A stretch of DNA of 64,000 nucleotides from Halococcus sediminicola (GTDB lineage: Archaea > Halobacteriota > Halobacteria > Halobacteriales > Halococcaceae): contig NZ_BBMP01000022.1 in the NCBI RefSeq assembly GCF_000755245.1, positions 910,712 to 974,711 of the forward strand, in the 5' to 3' direction. This document shows, one piece after another, positions 43,966 through 52,980 of this stretch. Position 1 is the first letter of the stretch. Each line of letters starts with the position of its first letter. The position numbers were made by a program, and so were the translations under genes. The notes below the pieces were generated by a model that saw only the letters and a program-made list of their open reading frames with translations, had not been told where the DNA came from and searched no databases.

Positions 43966-45510
43966 ATGGGGACACACGGGAGACGACTGGAACGAACACT
44001 CTCCATGGGGGCTGAACACAGCGCGACGGACGACGGAATCGTGCCGGCGGTCGGCGACGGCGACATGATCGTCGTCTCCAACCGCCAGCCGTACACGCAC
44101 AGCTACGAGCAACGCGATGGCGAGCGCTCCATCACCGTGAACCGACCGGCCGGCGGTCTCACGGCGGGACTCGACCCCGTGATGCAGCAGACCGACGGCA
44201 CGTGGATCGCGTGGGGCGATGGCGAGGCCGACGCCGACGTGACCGACGACGATGGGGAGGTACGGATGCCGCCCGAATCGGGGGCCTACACGCTGAAACG
44301 TCTCTGGCTCACCGACGAGGAGGTCGAGGGCTATTACTATGGCTACTCCAATCGCGTGCTCTGGCCGCTCTGTCACGGCGGTACGATGAAGACCGAGTAC
44401 GTCGAGCGGTTCTGGCAGCGCTACCAGCAGGTCAACGAGACGTTCGCCGACGCGGTCATCGAGACCACCGGCGAGAACTCGCTCGTCTGGTTTCAGGACT
44501 ACCACTTCACGCTCGCACCCCGACAGGTACGCGAGGCCGTTCCCGATAGCGCCTTCCTCACGCACTTCTGGCATATCACGTGGCCCGGCTGGGACACGTT
44601 CCGGGCCTGTCCCCAGCACGAACAGTTGCTCGAAGGCCTGCTCGGCAACGATCTACTGGGATTCCACGTCGAGCGCTACTGTGAGAACTTCCTGGACTGT
44701 GTCGACGAGGCGCTCGACGACGCCTTCATCGACCCCGAGGGCGGGCGCGTCAACTACGAGGGCCACACCACGGTCGTCAGGGCTTTCCCGATGGGTATCG
44801 ACGCCCAGTCGATCCGCGAGTGCAGCGAGGACGCCGGCGCGGAGTTCTGGGACGACTTTCGCGCGACCTACGACATCGACAGCGAGACGAGCGTGGTCGT
44901 CGGCGTCGACAGGCTCGACTACACGAAGGGCATCGTCGAGCGCCTCGAAGCGCTCGAACGCCTCTGGGAAACCTGCCCCGAGTATCGTGGCGAGGTCTCG
45001 TACGTCCAAAAGGCGAACGAGAGCCGCTCGCTCATCCCGGACTATCAGGACCTCCAGACCGAAGTCCAGGAGTCCATCGAGCGCATCAACGATCGCTTCG
45101 GCACCGACGAGTGGCAACCCGTCATCTACATCAACGAGTTCATCCCCCAACAGCAACTCTGTGGGCTGTATCGCCACTCGGACGTCATGTTAGTGAGTGC
45201 CGTCCGCGACGGGATGAACCTCGTCGCCAAGGAGTACGTCGCCGCACAGGTCGACGACGACGGCGTGCTCGTGCTCTCGGATCAGGCCGGCGCACACGAG
45301 GAACTCGGCGAGCAGGCACTCACCATCAACCCGTACGATACGGATGCGTTCGCCGACACCATCGAGACGGCGCTGACGATGGACGTAGAAGAGCGCGCCG
45401 AGCGGATGGTCGCCCTGCGCGAACAGGTCGAATCGCACGACCTCTACGCGTGGATGGAGAGCGTCTTCGACGCCGTCGACGAACTGCGGGCGAAGCGCGA
45501 CGATGACTGA
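43966..45510 (+). CDS. otsA: trehalose-6-phosphate synthase (GT20)
   Basis: 514 residues. GT-B fold with the GT20 landmarks VVSNRQPY near the N-terminus, RPAGGLTAGLDP, VWFQDYHFTL, FLTHFWHITWPGWDTFRACP, GVDRLDYTKGIVERLEAL (nucleotide-sugar region) and LVSAVRDGMNLVAKEYVA. It makes trehalose-6-phosphate, the first step to the compatible solute trehalose. The start is uncertain: an ATG at 44005 would drop 13 poorly conserved residues. It overlaps otsB by 8 nt. Confidence 0.93.
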   Translation: MGTHGRRLERTLSMGAEHSATDDGIVPAVGDGDMIVVSNRQPYTHSYEQRDGERSITVNRPAGGLTAGLDPVMQQTDGTWIAWGDGEADADVTDDDGEVRMPPESGAYTLKRLWLTDEEVEGYYYGYSNRVLWPLCHGGTMKTEYVERFWQRYQQVNETFADAVIETTGENSLVWFQDYHFTLAPRQVREAVPDSAFLTHFWHITWPGWDTFRACPQHEQLLEGLLGNDLLGFHVERYCENFLDCVDEALDDAFIDPEGGRVNYEGHTTVVRAFPMGIDAQSIRECSEDAGAEFWDDFRATYDIDSETSVVVGVDRLDYTKGIVERLEALERLWETCPEYRGEVSYVQKANESRSLIPDYQDLQTEVQESIERINDRFGTDEWQPVIYINEFIPQQQLCGLYRHSDVMLVSAVRDGMNLVAKEYVAAQVDDDGVLVLSDQAGAHEELGEQALTINPYDTDAFADTIETALTMDVEERAERMVALREQVESHDLYAWMESVFDAVDELRAKRDDD

Positions 45511-46309
45511 GGCCCCGCCGGCGCTGTTCGACGATCTCCCGGCGATACGCGAGCGCGTGACGAACGACGTGGATGGGTTGCTCTTCTGTACGGACTTCGA
45601 CGGCACACTCGCGGGCATCGAGACCGACCCCGATGCGCCCGCACTCGGTGCCGCCAACCGCGCGGCCCTCGAACGACTGCGCGACCACGACCGCGTGCGC
45701 GTGGCGGTCATCAGCGGCCGCGAACTCGCCGACCTCCGCGAACGGGTCGGTATCGAGGGGATCGACTACGCCGGCAATCACGGGCTCGAACTCCACAGGG
45801 AGGGCGAGACGACTATCCATCCGGTCGCGAAGCGACGACGGCGCGACCTCGACGAAATCGTCGCCGCCATCGAGGGGCGACTGGCCGACACCGATTGTTT
45901 CGTCGAGAACAAGTCCGTGAGCGCCACGGTCCACTACCGAACGGCCCCCGAGCGCGAGAGGGAGGTTCACGACATCGTCGAATCGGCCGTCGAACGGGTT
46001 GCACAGGGCGAGTTCGAGCTATCGACGGGAAAAAATATCGTCGAACTCACGCCGGCGGTCGCGTGGGACAAGGGCGACGCTCTCTCGCTGCTCGCCGAGG
46101 AGCGTACCGGCTGGCTTCCGATGTACATCGGCGACGACACGACCGACGAGGCAGCCTTCCGGGTGCTTTCGGGAACCGGCATCGGGGTTCACGTCGGCGA
46201 CGACGCCGAGACGGCGGCGGACTACCGCATCGAAAATCCCGAAGCAGTCACGCGATTTCTCGACTGGCTCGCCGGCGAGGGTCTCGACGCGCTCGATGGC
46301 ACGGAGTAG
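45503..46309 (+). CDS. otsB: trehalose-6-phosphate phosphatase
   Basis: 268 residues, HAD superfamily. Motif I is DFDGT (31-35), motif II is VISGR, then GNHGLEL, and the acidic motif IV is IGDDTTDEAAF. The cap domain lies between. It dephosphorylates trehalose-6-phosphate to trehalose, an osmolyte. It overlaps the otsA end by 8 nt, so the pathway is co-transcribed and translationally coupled. Confidence 0.93.
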   Translation: MTEAPPALFDDLPAIRERVTNDVDGLLFCTDFDGTLAGIETDPDAPALGAANRAALERLRDHDRVRVAVISGRELADLRERVGIEGIDYAGNHGLELHREGETTIHPVAKRRRRDLDEIVAAIEGRLADTDCFVENKSVSATVHYRTAPEREREVHDIVESAVERVAQGEFELSTGKNIVELTPAVAWDKGDALSLLAEERTGWLPMYIGDDTTDEAAFRVLSGTGIGVHVGDDAETAADYRIENPEAVTRFLDWLAGEGLDALDGTE

Positions 46310-46362
46310 CTCCCGGCGTCTGCCGCCCGCGTGCTTATGCACTCCCGCCGCTTCTCGGAGGT

Positions 46363-46566
46363 ATGGGACTCACAGAAGCGTTCAACTCGAAGCGGTCGGG
46401 ACAGATCAGTGCCATCTCGATGCTCGTCGAGGCCGGTCTCGCGCTCTATCGCGGCGAGAAGAAGATCGCCGCCCTCCTGTTGGGTGCGGCGGTCCTCTCC
46501 TATCGCTGGAGCGTCGTCGGAGCCATCGCCGAAGTGCTCATCCGAGTCTATCAGCGCGTTCGATAG
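46363..46566 (+). CDS. 67-residue conserved haloarchaeal protein
   Basis: Starts MGLTEAFNSKRSGQISAISM and contains EAGLALYRGEKKIAALLLGAAVLSYRWSVVGAIAEVLIRVYQ, one amphipathic and one hydrophobic helix. GCTTATGC (46334-46341) lies about 27 nt before the ATG, so it is leaderless. The form matches small membrane-associated haloarchaeal proteins; function is unknown. Confidence 0.65.
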   Translation: MGLTEAFNSKRSGQISAISMLVEAGLALYRGEKKIAALLLGAAVLSYRWSVVGAIAEVLIRVYQRVR

Positions 46567-46640
46567 CCAGCAAAACCCGTAACCGTTCTTTCCCGTGAAT
46601 CACTCCTTCGAGAACGTTCGTCGAACGTCGATGGCCTCGC

Positions 46641-46910
46641 TTACGCGCCGGCTTTTTCGAGTGCGCTCTCGATATCCTCGCGCTGGGTGACGCCGATGAA
46701 CCGCTCGACGACACCGTCGTCGTTCTCGACGACGAGCGTGGGAATCGACCGTACTTGGTACTCGTTGGCGATCTCCTGCTCCTCGTCGACGTCGATCTTC
46801 TCGAACTCGACACCGCCGTCCATGTCCGCCTCGATCTCTTCGAGGATGGGGTCTTGGGTCTTGCAGGGACCGCACCAGTCCGCGTAAAAGTCTTTCAGTC
46901 GGACACTCAT
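46641..46910 (-). CDS. trxA: thioredoxin
   Basis: 89 residues, a short single thioredoxin fold. The active site is WCGPC (Cys13, Cys16), and the cis-Pro loop is RSIPTLVV. It reduces disulfides in cytosolic proteins. Shorter than E. coli TrxA because the first beta strand is missing, as in some archaeal glutaredoxin-like thioredoxins. The start at 46910 is supported by CCTTATC on the minus strand (about 46941-46947). Confidence 0.88.
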   Translation of the reverse strand: MSVRLKDFYADWCGPCKTQDPILEEIEADMDGGVEFEKIDVDEEQEIANEYQVRSIPTLVVENDDGVVERFIGVTQREDIESALEKAGA

Positions 46911-47012
46911 GTTCCGGGCATGAGTTGGCGCGTGTCGCTGATAAGGGTTTCCCACCCCCGCCTCGGCACGGCGCGACGAAAGGTTTAGGCCCGCAGCCAT
47001 CCCAGTCGCGGT

Positions 47013-47174
47013 ATGAGCAGCGGTGAGAACTCCGGCGGGCTGATGTCGAGTGCCGGGCTGGTCAGATACTTCGATGCCGAGGACCAAAACGCCATCCGCA
47101 TCGACCCGAAGACGGTGGTCGCCTTCGGCGTCGCGTTCGGCATCCTGATCATGGTGCTCCGTATCGGGCTGTAA
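47013..47174 (+). CDS. preprotein translocase subunit Sec61-beta
   Basis: 53 residues: an N-terminal Ser/Gly-rich segment with [30 protein letters not shown], then one membrane helix to the end. This is the archaeal Sec61-beta pattern (SecG position). It is the small tail-anchored subunit of the SecY translocon. The BoxA-like GGTTTAGG (about 46982-46989) puts the leaderless start at the ATG. It ends 36 nt before pdxT. Confidence 0.92.
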   Translation: MSSGENSGGLMSSAGLVRYFDAEDQNAIRIDPKTVVAFGVAFGILIMVLRIGL

Positions 47175-47210
47175 CGCGGTGTTTTTTCGGGTGGGCTGCA
47201 TAGCACCCGC

Positions 47211-47801
47211 ATGAGTCTCACGGCCGGTGTGGTCGCCGTGCAGGGTGATTTCCGGGAGCACGCGGCGGCCATCGAGCGGGCGGCCCGTGCCCACGGCGAG
47301 CGCGCCGACCCGGTCGAGATCCGCTCGTCGGGGACGATTCCCGATTGCGATCTCCTGCTCTTGCCGGGCGGCGAATCGACGGCCATCTCGAATCACCTCC
47401 AGCGCGAAGGTCTCGCCGACGAGATCGTCGCCCACGTCGCCGAGGGAAAACCGCTGCTTGCGACCTGTGCCGGTCTCATCGTCGCCTGTGCGGACGCCGG
47501 CGACGAGCGTGTCGAGCACCTGAACCTCATCGACGCCGTCGTGGAACGCAACGCCTTTGGCCGCCAGCGCGACAGCTTCGAGACCGAACTCGGCGTCACG
47601 GGTCTCGACGAACCCTTCCCGGCAGTGTTCATCCGCGCGCCGCGCATCGGCGAGACGGGTGACTGTGAAGTGCTCGCGTCCTTCGACGGCCACCCTGTTG
47701 CGGTGCGCGACGGTCCCGTGATCGGCACCGCGTTCCATCCCGAACTCACCGACGACGCGCGGATTCACGGACTCGCCTTCTTCGAATCTCCGGATGGGTA
47801 G
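47211..47801 (+). CDS. pdxT: pyridoxal 5'-phosphate synthase glutaminase subunit PdxT
   Basis: 196 residues. Class I glutamine amidotransferase fold with GVVAVQGDFREH at the start, GGES (53-56), catalytic Cys86 in LLATCAG, and the His/Glu pair in FHPEL. It supplies ammonia to PdxS for PLP synthesis; pdxS is not in the window. TTTTTTC near 47182 provides a BoxA-like element. Confidence 0.93.
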   Translation: MSLTAGVVAVQGDFREHAAAIERAARAHGERADPVEIRSSGTIPDCDLLLLPGGESTAISNHLQREGLADEIVAHVAEGKPLLATCAGLIVACADAGDERVEHLNLIDAVVERNAFGRQRDSFETELGVTGLDEPFPAVFIRAPRIGETGDCEVLASFDGHPVAVRDGPVIGTAFHPELTDDARIHGLAFFESPDG

Positions 47802-47838
47802 TGCCAGAGTTTTTCATCGCGCACGCCCTTCGAGAGCT

Positions 47839-48297
47839 ATGAACGCCCACATCGACGCCGTCCGCATCGCGGGCACGCCCTCCGGTCCCGTCCCGGTCGT
47901 TCTCCTCTCCGTGGACGGTGAGACCGACTACCTACCGATCTTCATCGGCTTCGACGAGGCCTCGGCCATCGCCCGCGGGATGGACGCCGTCGACATCGGT
48001 CGGCCGCTCACCCACGACCTCCTGCTCGACGTAGTTGAGGAACTCGGCGGCCGGGTCGACAGCGTGGTCGTCGATGCCATCGAGGAGGGCGAGGGCGGTG
48101 GGACCTACACCGCCGACCTCCACGTCGAGACGCCCCGCGGCAAGCGTGTCATCGACGCGCGCCCGAGCGACTCGCTCGCGCTTGCCGCCCGCACGAACGC
48201 CCCGATCGACGTCGACCCCGGAGTGTTCGAGGAGGGCCGCCGCGAGCGCGAGACGTTCGAGGAACTCGACGACATCCGCGAGGTGGCCGACCTGTGA
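47839..48297 (+). CDS. bifunctional nuclease (BFN) domain protein
   Basis: 152 residues in one BFN/DUF151 domain: VVLLSVDGETDYLPIFIGFDEASAIARGMDAV, RPLTHDLLLDVVEELGG and DARPSDSLALAARTNAPI. Plant BBD proteins with this domain have RNase and DNase activity; the prokaryotic role is uncertain. The ATG at 47839 is about 27 nt after a TTTTTCAT BoxA. It overlaps hisE by 4 nt. Confidence 0.88.
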   Translation: MNAHIDAVRIAGTPSGPVPVVLLSVDGETDYLPIFIGFDEASAIARGMDAVDIGRPLTHDLLLDVVEELGGRVDSVVVDAIEEGEGGGTYTADLHVETPRGKRVIDARPSDSLALAARTNAPIDVDPGVFEEGRRERETFEELDDIREVADL

Positions 48298-48602
48298 GCG
48301 ATCGTGCTCAAGGGAGTTCGGCGAGCGTACTCGACGACCTCGCGGCGGTCATCGACCAGCGCCGCGAGGACCTGCCCGACGGCTCGTACACGGCGTCGTT
48401 GTTCACCCACGAGAAGGGCGTGAATCGCGTACTCGAAAAGATCGGCGAGGAAAGTACCGAAGTCGTGCTCGCGGCGAAAGACGACGACCACGAGGCGCTC
48501 GTCGCCGAGAGCGCCGACCTCGTCTACCATCTGCTCGTGCTGCTTTCGATGCAGGGCGTGAGCCTCGACGAACTCCGCGCGGAGTTGCGCGAACGGCGTT
48601 AG
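48294..48602 (+). CDS. hisE: phosphoribosyl-ATP pyrophosphatase
   Basis: 102 residues, all-alpha MazG-like fold with SYTASLFTHEKGVNRVLEKIGEESTEVVLAAKDDDHEALVAESADLVYHLLVLL, the HisE signature with its metal-binding EExxE and ExxD acids. It hydrolyses PR-ATP to PR-AMP, the second step of histidine synthesis. The GTG start overlaps the BFN stop (GTGA). It is convergent with the DUF5518 gene by 4 nt. Confidence 0.93.
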   Translation: MSDRAQGSSASVLDDLAAVIDQRREDLPDGSYTASLFTHEKGVNRVLEKIGEESTEVVLAAKDDDHEALVAESADLVYHLLVLLSMQGVSLDELRAELRERR

Positions 48603-48949
48603 AGCAGTCCGCCGAGCGCGCCGCCGAGCGCGCTTTCGAGGCCCGAAACGATAGCGATGACCAGTCCGATGACGAGCACGCTTCCGCCGAACAGCCCCCC
48701 GATCGGGCCGAGACCCAATCCGATGATGCCGACCGCGATACCGAGGACGATCGCCAGTACGATCCCACCGATCGACCCCGCGAGCAGGCCGTGCCACGCG
48801 CCGTTACCGATGCCGCCGCCGGCGACGTAGCCCGCGGCGACCCCGGAGAAGATGCCCGCGGCGAGCGGACCGATGCCGATCGGTGCGCCGATGATGCCGA
48901 GAATCACATGCACGAGAAAGCCGATTCCCACGGCTCGCCAGTTCGTCAT
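48599..48949 (-). CDS. DUF5518-like glycine-rich membrane protein
   Basis: 116 residues, four hydrophobic segments rich in Gly, Ile and Ala (GGGIGNGAWHGLLAGSIGGIVLAIVLG; LGPIGGLFGGSVLVIGLVIAIV). Matches small haloarchaeal membrane proteins of the DUF5518 type. A BoxA GATTTACTG on the minus strand (about 48971-48979) fits the ATG at 48949 better than the ATG at 48958. Function unknown. Confidence 0.7.
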   Translation of the reverse strand: MTNWRAVGIGFLVHVILGIIGAPIGIGPLAAGIFSGVAAGYVAGGGIGNGAWHGLLAGSIGGIVLAIVLGIAVGIIGLGLGPIGGLFGGSVLVIGLVIAIVSGLESALGGALGGLL

Positions 48950-49048
48950 ACCCACCATACTCGGTCGAACAGTAAATCCGTGTCGACAGGTGCTCGCTTC
49001 CCGGAGAGCGACGGACGCGCTTTTACGTGCGTACACAGTACGGACCGC

Positions 49049-49993
49049 ATGATTTTCGAAGACCTCCCGACGACGCCCACCGCCGAGGAACTCATCGACC
49101 GGGCGTTCTCGCGGGCGGCGCGAGCGGGGCGGGCGAAATCCGGCATCGAGGGCCAGCGCTCGATGCTCCAGACGGCGGCGAACGTCCTGTCGGACAACCT
49201 CGAGAACGTCGTGACGAGCTGGCCCGATTTCAGCACCGTCGACCCCTTCTACTACGAACTCGCCGACGCCATCGTCGAGGTCGACGAAGTGCGCAAGAGC
49301 CTCTCGGAGGTGGGCTGGGCGAGCAAGAAGACCGACGAAATCAAAAGCGAGTATCAGAGCCGACTACGTGGCGATATCGAAACGGCCCGCAAACTCAGAA
49401 AGCAGGCGTTCGCTCGGCTCGCGGACGTCGTCGAGGAAGTCGCGGAGGATCTCGACCGGCTCAACGCGGCGCGTGACGAACTCAGAGTGCTCCCCGACAT
49501 CCGCCCGGACGAGCCGACGATCGTCGTCGCGGGCTTTCCGAACGTGGGCAAATCGACCTTCGTCAACCACGTGACGAACGCGCGCCACGAGATCGCCTCC
49601 TACCCGTTCACCACGACGCGAGTTGGTGTGGGCCACCTCACGCGCGAGCACATCCGCTATCAGCTCGTGGACACGCCGGGATTGCTCGACCGGGATGGCA
49701 CGCAAAACGCAATCGAGTTGCAAGCCGAGAGCGCCCTCACCCACGCCGCCGACTGCGTGCTCGTTTTCGTCGACGCGAGCGAGGCCTGTGGCTACCCGCT
49801 CGACCAGCAACTCGCTTTGCGTGATAGCGTCCACGAACGCTTCGACGTGCCCGTCCTGACCGTCTGTACGAAGGCCGACCGCTCGCGCGACATCGAGGCC
49901 GACCACTACCTGAGTGTCGAGGACGAGGAGGGCATCGAGGAACTGGTCGGGCGGGCGGTCGATGCGGTCGGCTACGAACCCGAGTTGCCATAG
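49049..49993 (+). CDS. NOG1 family GTPase (ribosome biogenesis)
   Basis: 314 residues. A helical N-terminal NOG1 domain (about 1-150) is followed by the GTPase with G1 GFPNVGKST, G3 DTPGLLD, and G4 TKAD. Nog1 functions in 60S/50S subunit assembly. The protein is shorter than eukaryotic Nog1, as usual in archaea. TTTTACG (about 49021-49027) supports the leaderless ATG at 49049. Confidence 0.9.
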   Translation: MIFEDLPTTPTAEELIDRAFSRAARAGRAKSGIEGQRSMLQTAANVLSDNLENVVTSWPDFSTVDPFYYELADAIVEVDEVRKSLSEVGWASKKTDEIKSEYQSRLRGDIETARKLRKQAFARLADVVEEVAEDLDRLNAARDELRVLPDIRPDEPTIVVAGFPNVGKSTFVNHVTNARHEIASYPFTTTRVGVGHLTREHIRYQLVDTPGLLDRDGTQNAIELQAESALTHAADCVLVFVDASEACGYPLDQQLALRDSVHERFDVPVLTVCTKADRSRDIEADHYLSVEDEEGIEELVGRAVDAVGYEPELP

Positions 49994-50031
49994 ACCGCGA
50001 CGCTTTCACCGCCCGCGCTCGAACCGATCCC

Positions 50032-50409
50032 ATGCACTTCGACCAGCGTACCCAGCGCGCGCTTTCCGAGGCGGGGCTCTCGACCGACGAGATAGCGGCG
50101 ATCTCGGATACCGTGGTCGAGGCGACCGAACGCGACGCCGACCGGCTGGAGGGGTTTTTCAGCGATCTCGACACGGCCTACTCGGACATGGACCAAGCCC
50201 ACAGCGCGAGTGAGTTCCCCGAGCACGCTATCGAATACCTCGACCTGTTCACCCACGCCGACGACATCCGGGGGTATCTCCGCTTCGACACGTGGGGCGC
50301 ACCAGTCGAAGGCGGGCGCGTGCTCTCCGATGAGGTGGTCGAACTTTCCCTCGGTTCCACGGTCGATGGACGAGTGCGCTTCGCCGCCGACCGCGAGGCG
50401 CTGCGGTGA
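50032..50409 (+). CDS. conserved haloarchaeal protein of unknown function
   Basis: 125 acidic residues starting MHFDQRTQRALSEAGLSTDEI, largely helical in the first 60, then FTHADDIRGYLRFDTWGAPVEGG with a beta-rich end. Resembles a haloarchaeal DUF7532-type protein (tentative). It overlaps the beta-helix gene by 4 nt, so the two are probably functionally linked. No catalytic motif is visible. Confidence 0.6.
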   Translation: MHFDQRTQRALSEAGLSTDEIAAISDTVVEATERDADRLEGFFSDLDTAYSDMDQAHSASEFPEHAIEYLDLFTHADDIRGYLRFDTWGAPVEGGRVLSDEVVELSLGSTVDGRVRFAADREALR

Positions 50410-51170
50410 GCGATTTCCCGAACGGATCGAATCGCCAGTGGGTCACCGTCGACGAGGAGGTCCCGAAGTGGGGTCTCGTCAGCCGCCCGCTGACGACGCG
50501 CGCCTCGCGCGAGCTCGTCGTCGACGCGGGTGGTGACGACGACAACCCCGGCACCGAGGGCGAGCCGCTGGCGACGATTCAGGAGGCGTTCAACCGACTT
50601 CCCATTTTCATCCAGCACGACACGACGATTCGCGTGCGGCCGGGGACCTACACCGACGAAGACCCGGCGGTTCACACCGGGCCGATAGTGCAGAAGGCCC
50701 AGTGCACGCTCGAACTCGTCGGCGACACCGATGAGCCCGAACGGGTCGACGTGCGTTCGGGCATCAACTCGACCTACCAGGGCAAACAATCGCACTACAC
50801 AATTAGAGGACTGGCCTTCGAGGGGCTGTCGCAGTTCGCCGGGCCGGTCGACCTTCGAAATTGTGTCTTCCGCGGCAACGGCGACGCGGCCATCAGCGGG
50901 AAGAACGGCCACGTGTTCGCCAAGCACTGCCGAATCGGCTCCGAGAGCGACAAATATGCCATCTGGAGCACGCTGATGGAAAACTATGGGTTGGTCGACT
51001 GCCAGCTCGCCGCGAACGAGGTCGCCATCAAGGCGAACGGTCCCGGCACACACCGCCTCTCGGCGAGCTGCACGGTCAATGCACCCATCGCCTTCGATGC
51101 CGATTCGGGATCGCTCGTCACCCACGGCGAGGACATCTACGTCGGCGGAAAACGCTACACGCCGGACTGA
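50406..51170 (+). CDS. cytoplasmic right-handed beta-helix repeat protein
   Basis: 254 residues, GTG start. After about 35 residues, ELVVDAGGDDDNPGTEGEPLATIQEAFNRL opens a pectin-lyase-like parallel beta-helix (DUF1565-like). Helix turns with Asn/Cys ladders follow (YTIRGLAFEGL, DLRNCVFRGNGDAAISGKNG, FAKHCRIGSESDKYAIWS, LVDCQLAANEVAIKANG). It lacks a Sec or Tat signal, unusual for a fold that mostly works outside cells. Four cysteines sit in the helix. Co-transcribed with the 125-residue gene. No carbohydrate-active catalytic site is recognised. Confidence 0.7.
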   Translation: MSDFPNGSNRQWVTVDEEVPKWGLVSRPLTTRASRELVVDAGGDDDNPGTEGEPLATIQEAFNRLPIFIQHDTTIRVRPGTYTDEDPAVHTGPIVQKAQCTLELVGDTDEPERVDVRSGINSTYQGKQSHYTIRGLAFEGLSQFAGPVDLRNCVFRGNGDAAISGKNGHVFAKHCRIGSESDKYAIWSTLMENYGLVDCQLAANEVAIKANGPGTHRLSASCTVNAPIAFDADSGSLVTHGEDIYVGGKRYTPD

Positions 51171-51188
51171 CTTTCGTCCACTCCCTCG

Positions 51189-52154
51189 CTACTCGCGGCG
51201 GTCGGCGTCACCGGTGCCGCCGGTGAGCGCGCTTGCGAGCGCACCCTGGACCACCACGTCGTCACCGAAGTCGGTCAGCCGGACCTCGGGCACGTTCGTC
51301 ATCACCAGTTCGTCGAGGCGCTCGCGTATCGGCTCGACGACGAGTTTTTGATTATTGAGCGCGACCGCGCCACCCACCGAAACGACTAGCGGCGCGTAGG
51401 CGTGGACGAGGTTCGCCACGCCGAGCGCGTTCCAACCCGCGAGGCGCTCGACGACGTGGTCGGCGAACCCATCTTCCTCGGCGTGAGCGAACACGTCGGC
51501 GGCGACGAACTCGTCGTCTTCGATGGGCATGGCGGTGTCCGGCCGGTCGGCCTCCGCCCAGAGCAGGCGGGCGTAGTCGGGGATGTTCGCGCCCGAGCAG
51601 TAGCCCTCCCAGTGGCCGTCGTGGCCGCAGCCACAGGTCATCTTTCCCGCGGGGTCGATGGTCATATGCCCTACTTCGCCCGCGTTGCCGTCCCATCCCC
51701 CCAGGATGGAGCCGTCGACGGCGATGCCCGCGCCGATGCCCGACGAGATGGTGAGGTAGGCCATGTCGTCGGGGTTGCGTGCGGCGTGATAGCGCTCGCC
51801 GATGACGCCGGCGGCGACGTCCTTGTGCAGATGGATGTCGCTCGTTTCGAGCAGTTTCGAGACCGGACCCCGCAGCGGCACCTCGCCGACGGGGATGTTC
51901 GTCGGTTCGACCAGCCCCTCGGTGAGGTCGAGGCGTCCGGCGGCGGCGATGGCGGCCGCAGTCGTACGAGAGGGTTCGACGCCGGCCGCCGCCGACGCCT
52001 CCCGCAGACAGTCGAGGATCGCCTCGGTGACGGCCAGTCCATTGGGACCGCGCGGGGCCGCCTGTTTGTGACTGCCCAGTATGTTGCCGTCGGCGTCGGC
52101 GACGACCGCCCGGGCGTTCGTCCCCCCGAGATCGACGCCGGCGTAGGTCGCCAT
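51189..52154 (-). CDS. ROK family sugar kinase (glucokinase-like)
   Basis: 321 residues. The ATP-binding GVDLGGTNARAV is at the N-terminus and SSGIGAGIAVDGSILGGWDGNAGEVGHM is the central motif. The zinc motif is GHM...CGCGHDGHWEGYCSG; the canonical ROK metal ligands H-CxCGxxGCxE are mostly kept, with His-Trp replacing the usual GC before the Glu. Likely phosphorylates glucose or a related sugar with ATP. The ATG at 52154 is preferred over a GTG at 52160. The next gene diverges. Confidence 0.86.
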   Translation of the reverse strand: MATYAGVDLGGTNARAVVADADGNILGSHKQAAPRGPNGLAVTEAILDCLREASAAAGVEPSRTTAAAIAAAGRLDLTEGLVEPTNIPVGEVPLRGPVSKLLETSDIHLHKDVAAGVIGERYHAARNPDDMAYLTISSGIGAGIAVDGSILGGWDGNAGEVGHMTIDPAGKMTCGCGHDGHWEGYCSGANIPDYARLLWAEADRPDTAMPIEDDEFVAADVFAHAEEDGFADHVVERLAGWNALGVANLVHAYAPLVVSVGGAVALNNQKLVVEPIRERLDELVMTNVPEVRLTDFGDDVVVQGALASALTGGTGDADRRE

Positions 52155-52242
52155 ACCCACGCGACGAACGGCGATGGCTTAGTCGCCCTGATTTCCTCGT
52201 CGGGGCGGCGATGCTAAACCGCTCGGGCGCGAAGCGGGGGAC

Positions 52243-52980
52243 ATGATAGCGCCGGACCTCTCGGGGCGCGTGGCGGTCGTGACGGGCAGCGCGAAGGGCG
52301 TCGGCCGCGAACTCCTCCTCTCGTTGGCCGACTGCGGCGCAGCGGTCGCGGTCCACTACCACACGAGCGCCGACGACGCTCAATCGGTCGCCGACCGAGC
52401 CAGCGAGTACGGCGTCGAGACGACGACCGTGCAGGGCGACGTGACCGATCCCGTCGCGGTCGACGAACTGTTCGACGAGGTCGAAGACGAACTCGGGACG
52501 GTCGACGTTCTCGTGAACAACGTCGGTGCGTTCGCGCCCAGCCACTGGGAGGAGATCTCGTTCGGGACGTGGAATCGCGTGCTCGAAACCAATCTTAACG
52601 GGACCTACCTCTGTTCGAAGCGCGTCCTGCCGGGCATGCGCGAGCGCGAGTGGGGCCGCATCGTCAATATTGGGTATGCGAGCGCCGACCGCCTTCTCGT
52701 CAGCCCCAAAAACTTCCCCTATTTCGTCGCCAAAGCCGGAGTGATAATGTTCACGCGGATGCTCGCGGCCGACACCCAAGAGGACAGCATCACGGTGAAC
52801 GCGATCTCGCCCTACGTCGTCGAGAACTCAGAGGTCTTTCCCGACGACCTCCCGCGCGGGCGACCGGCGAAGTTCGACGACATGGCGCAGGCGCTGCGAT
52901 TCTTTCTGGAGGAGCACAGCGACTACCTGAGCGGCCAGAACGTCGCGGTCGACGGCGGCTGGCGACCCGAACGGGTCTGA
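52243..52980 (+). CDS. SDR family oxidoreductase
   Basis: 245 residues, classical Rossmann SDR. The cofactor motif TGSAKGVGREL is TGxxxGxG, then NNVGAF (NNAG motif), and YFVAK gives the YxxxK catalytic pair. At the usual catalytic serine the sequence reads NIGYASADRLL, so the Ser is shifted or replaced. The C-terminal YLSGQNVAVDGG is typical of FabG-like enzymes. Substrate unknown. It ends where the small membrane gene on the other strand ends. Confidence 0.85.
   Translation: MIAPDLSGRVAVVTGSAKGVGRELLLSLADCGAAVAVHYHTSADDAQSVADRASEYGVETTTVQGDVTDPVAVDELFDEVEDELGTVDVLVNNVGAFAPSHWEEISFGTWNRVLETNLNGTYLCSKRVLPGMREREWGRIVNIGYASADRLLVSPKNFPYFVAKAGVIMFTRMLAADTQEDSITVNAISPYVVENSEVFPDDLPRGRPAKFDDMAQALRFFLEEHSDYLSGQNVAVDGGWRPERV

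Noticed and set aside
46982..46995. TTAGGCCCGCAGCC before Sec61-beta as a seventh iron box
   Set aside because: Only one arm matches; the CCTAA arm is missing. The same holds for TTAGGC at about 26440 and TTAGGC at about 59578.
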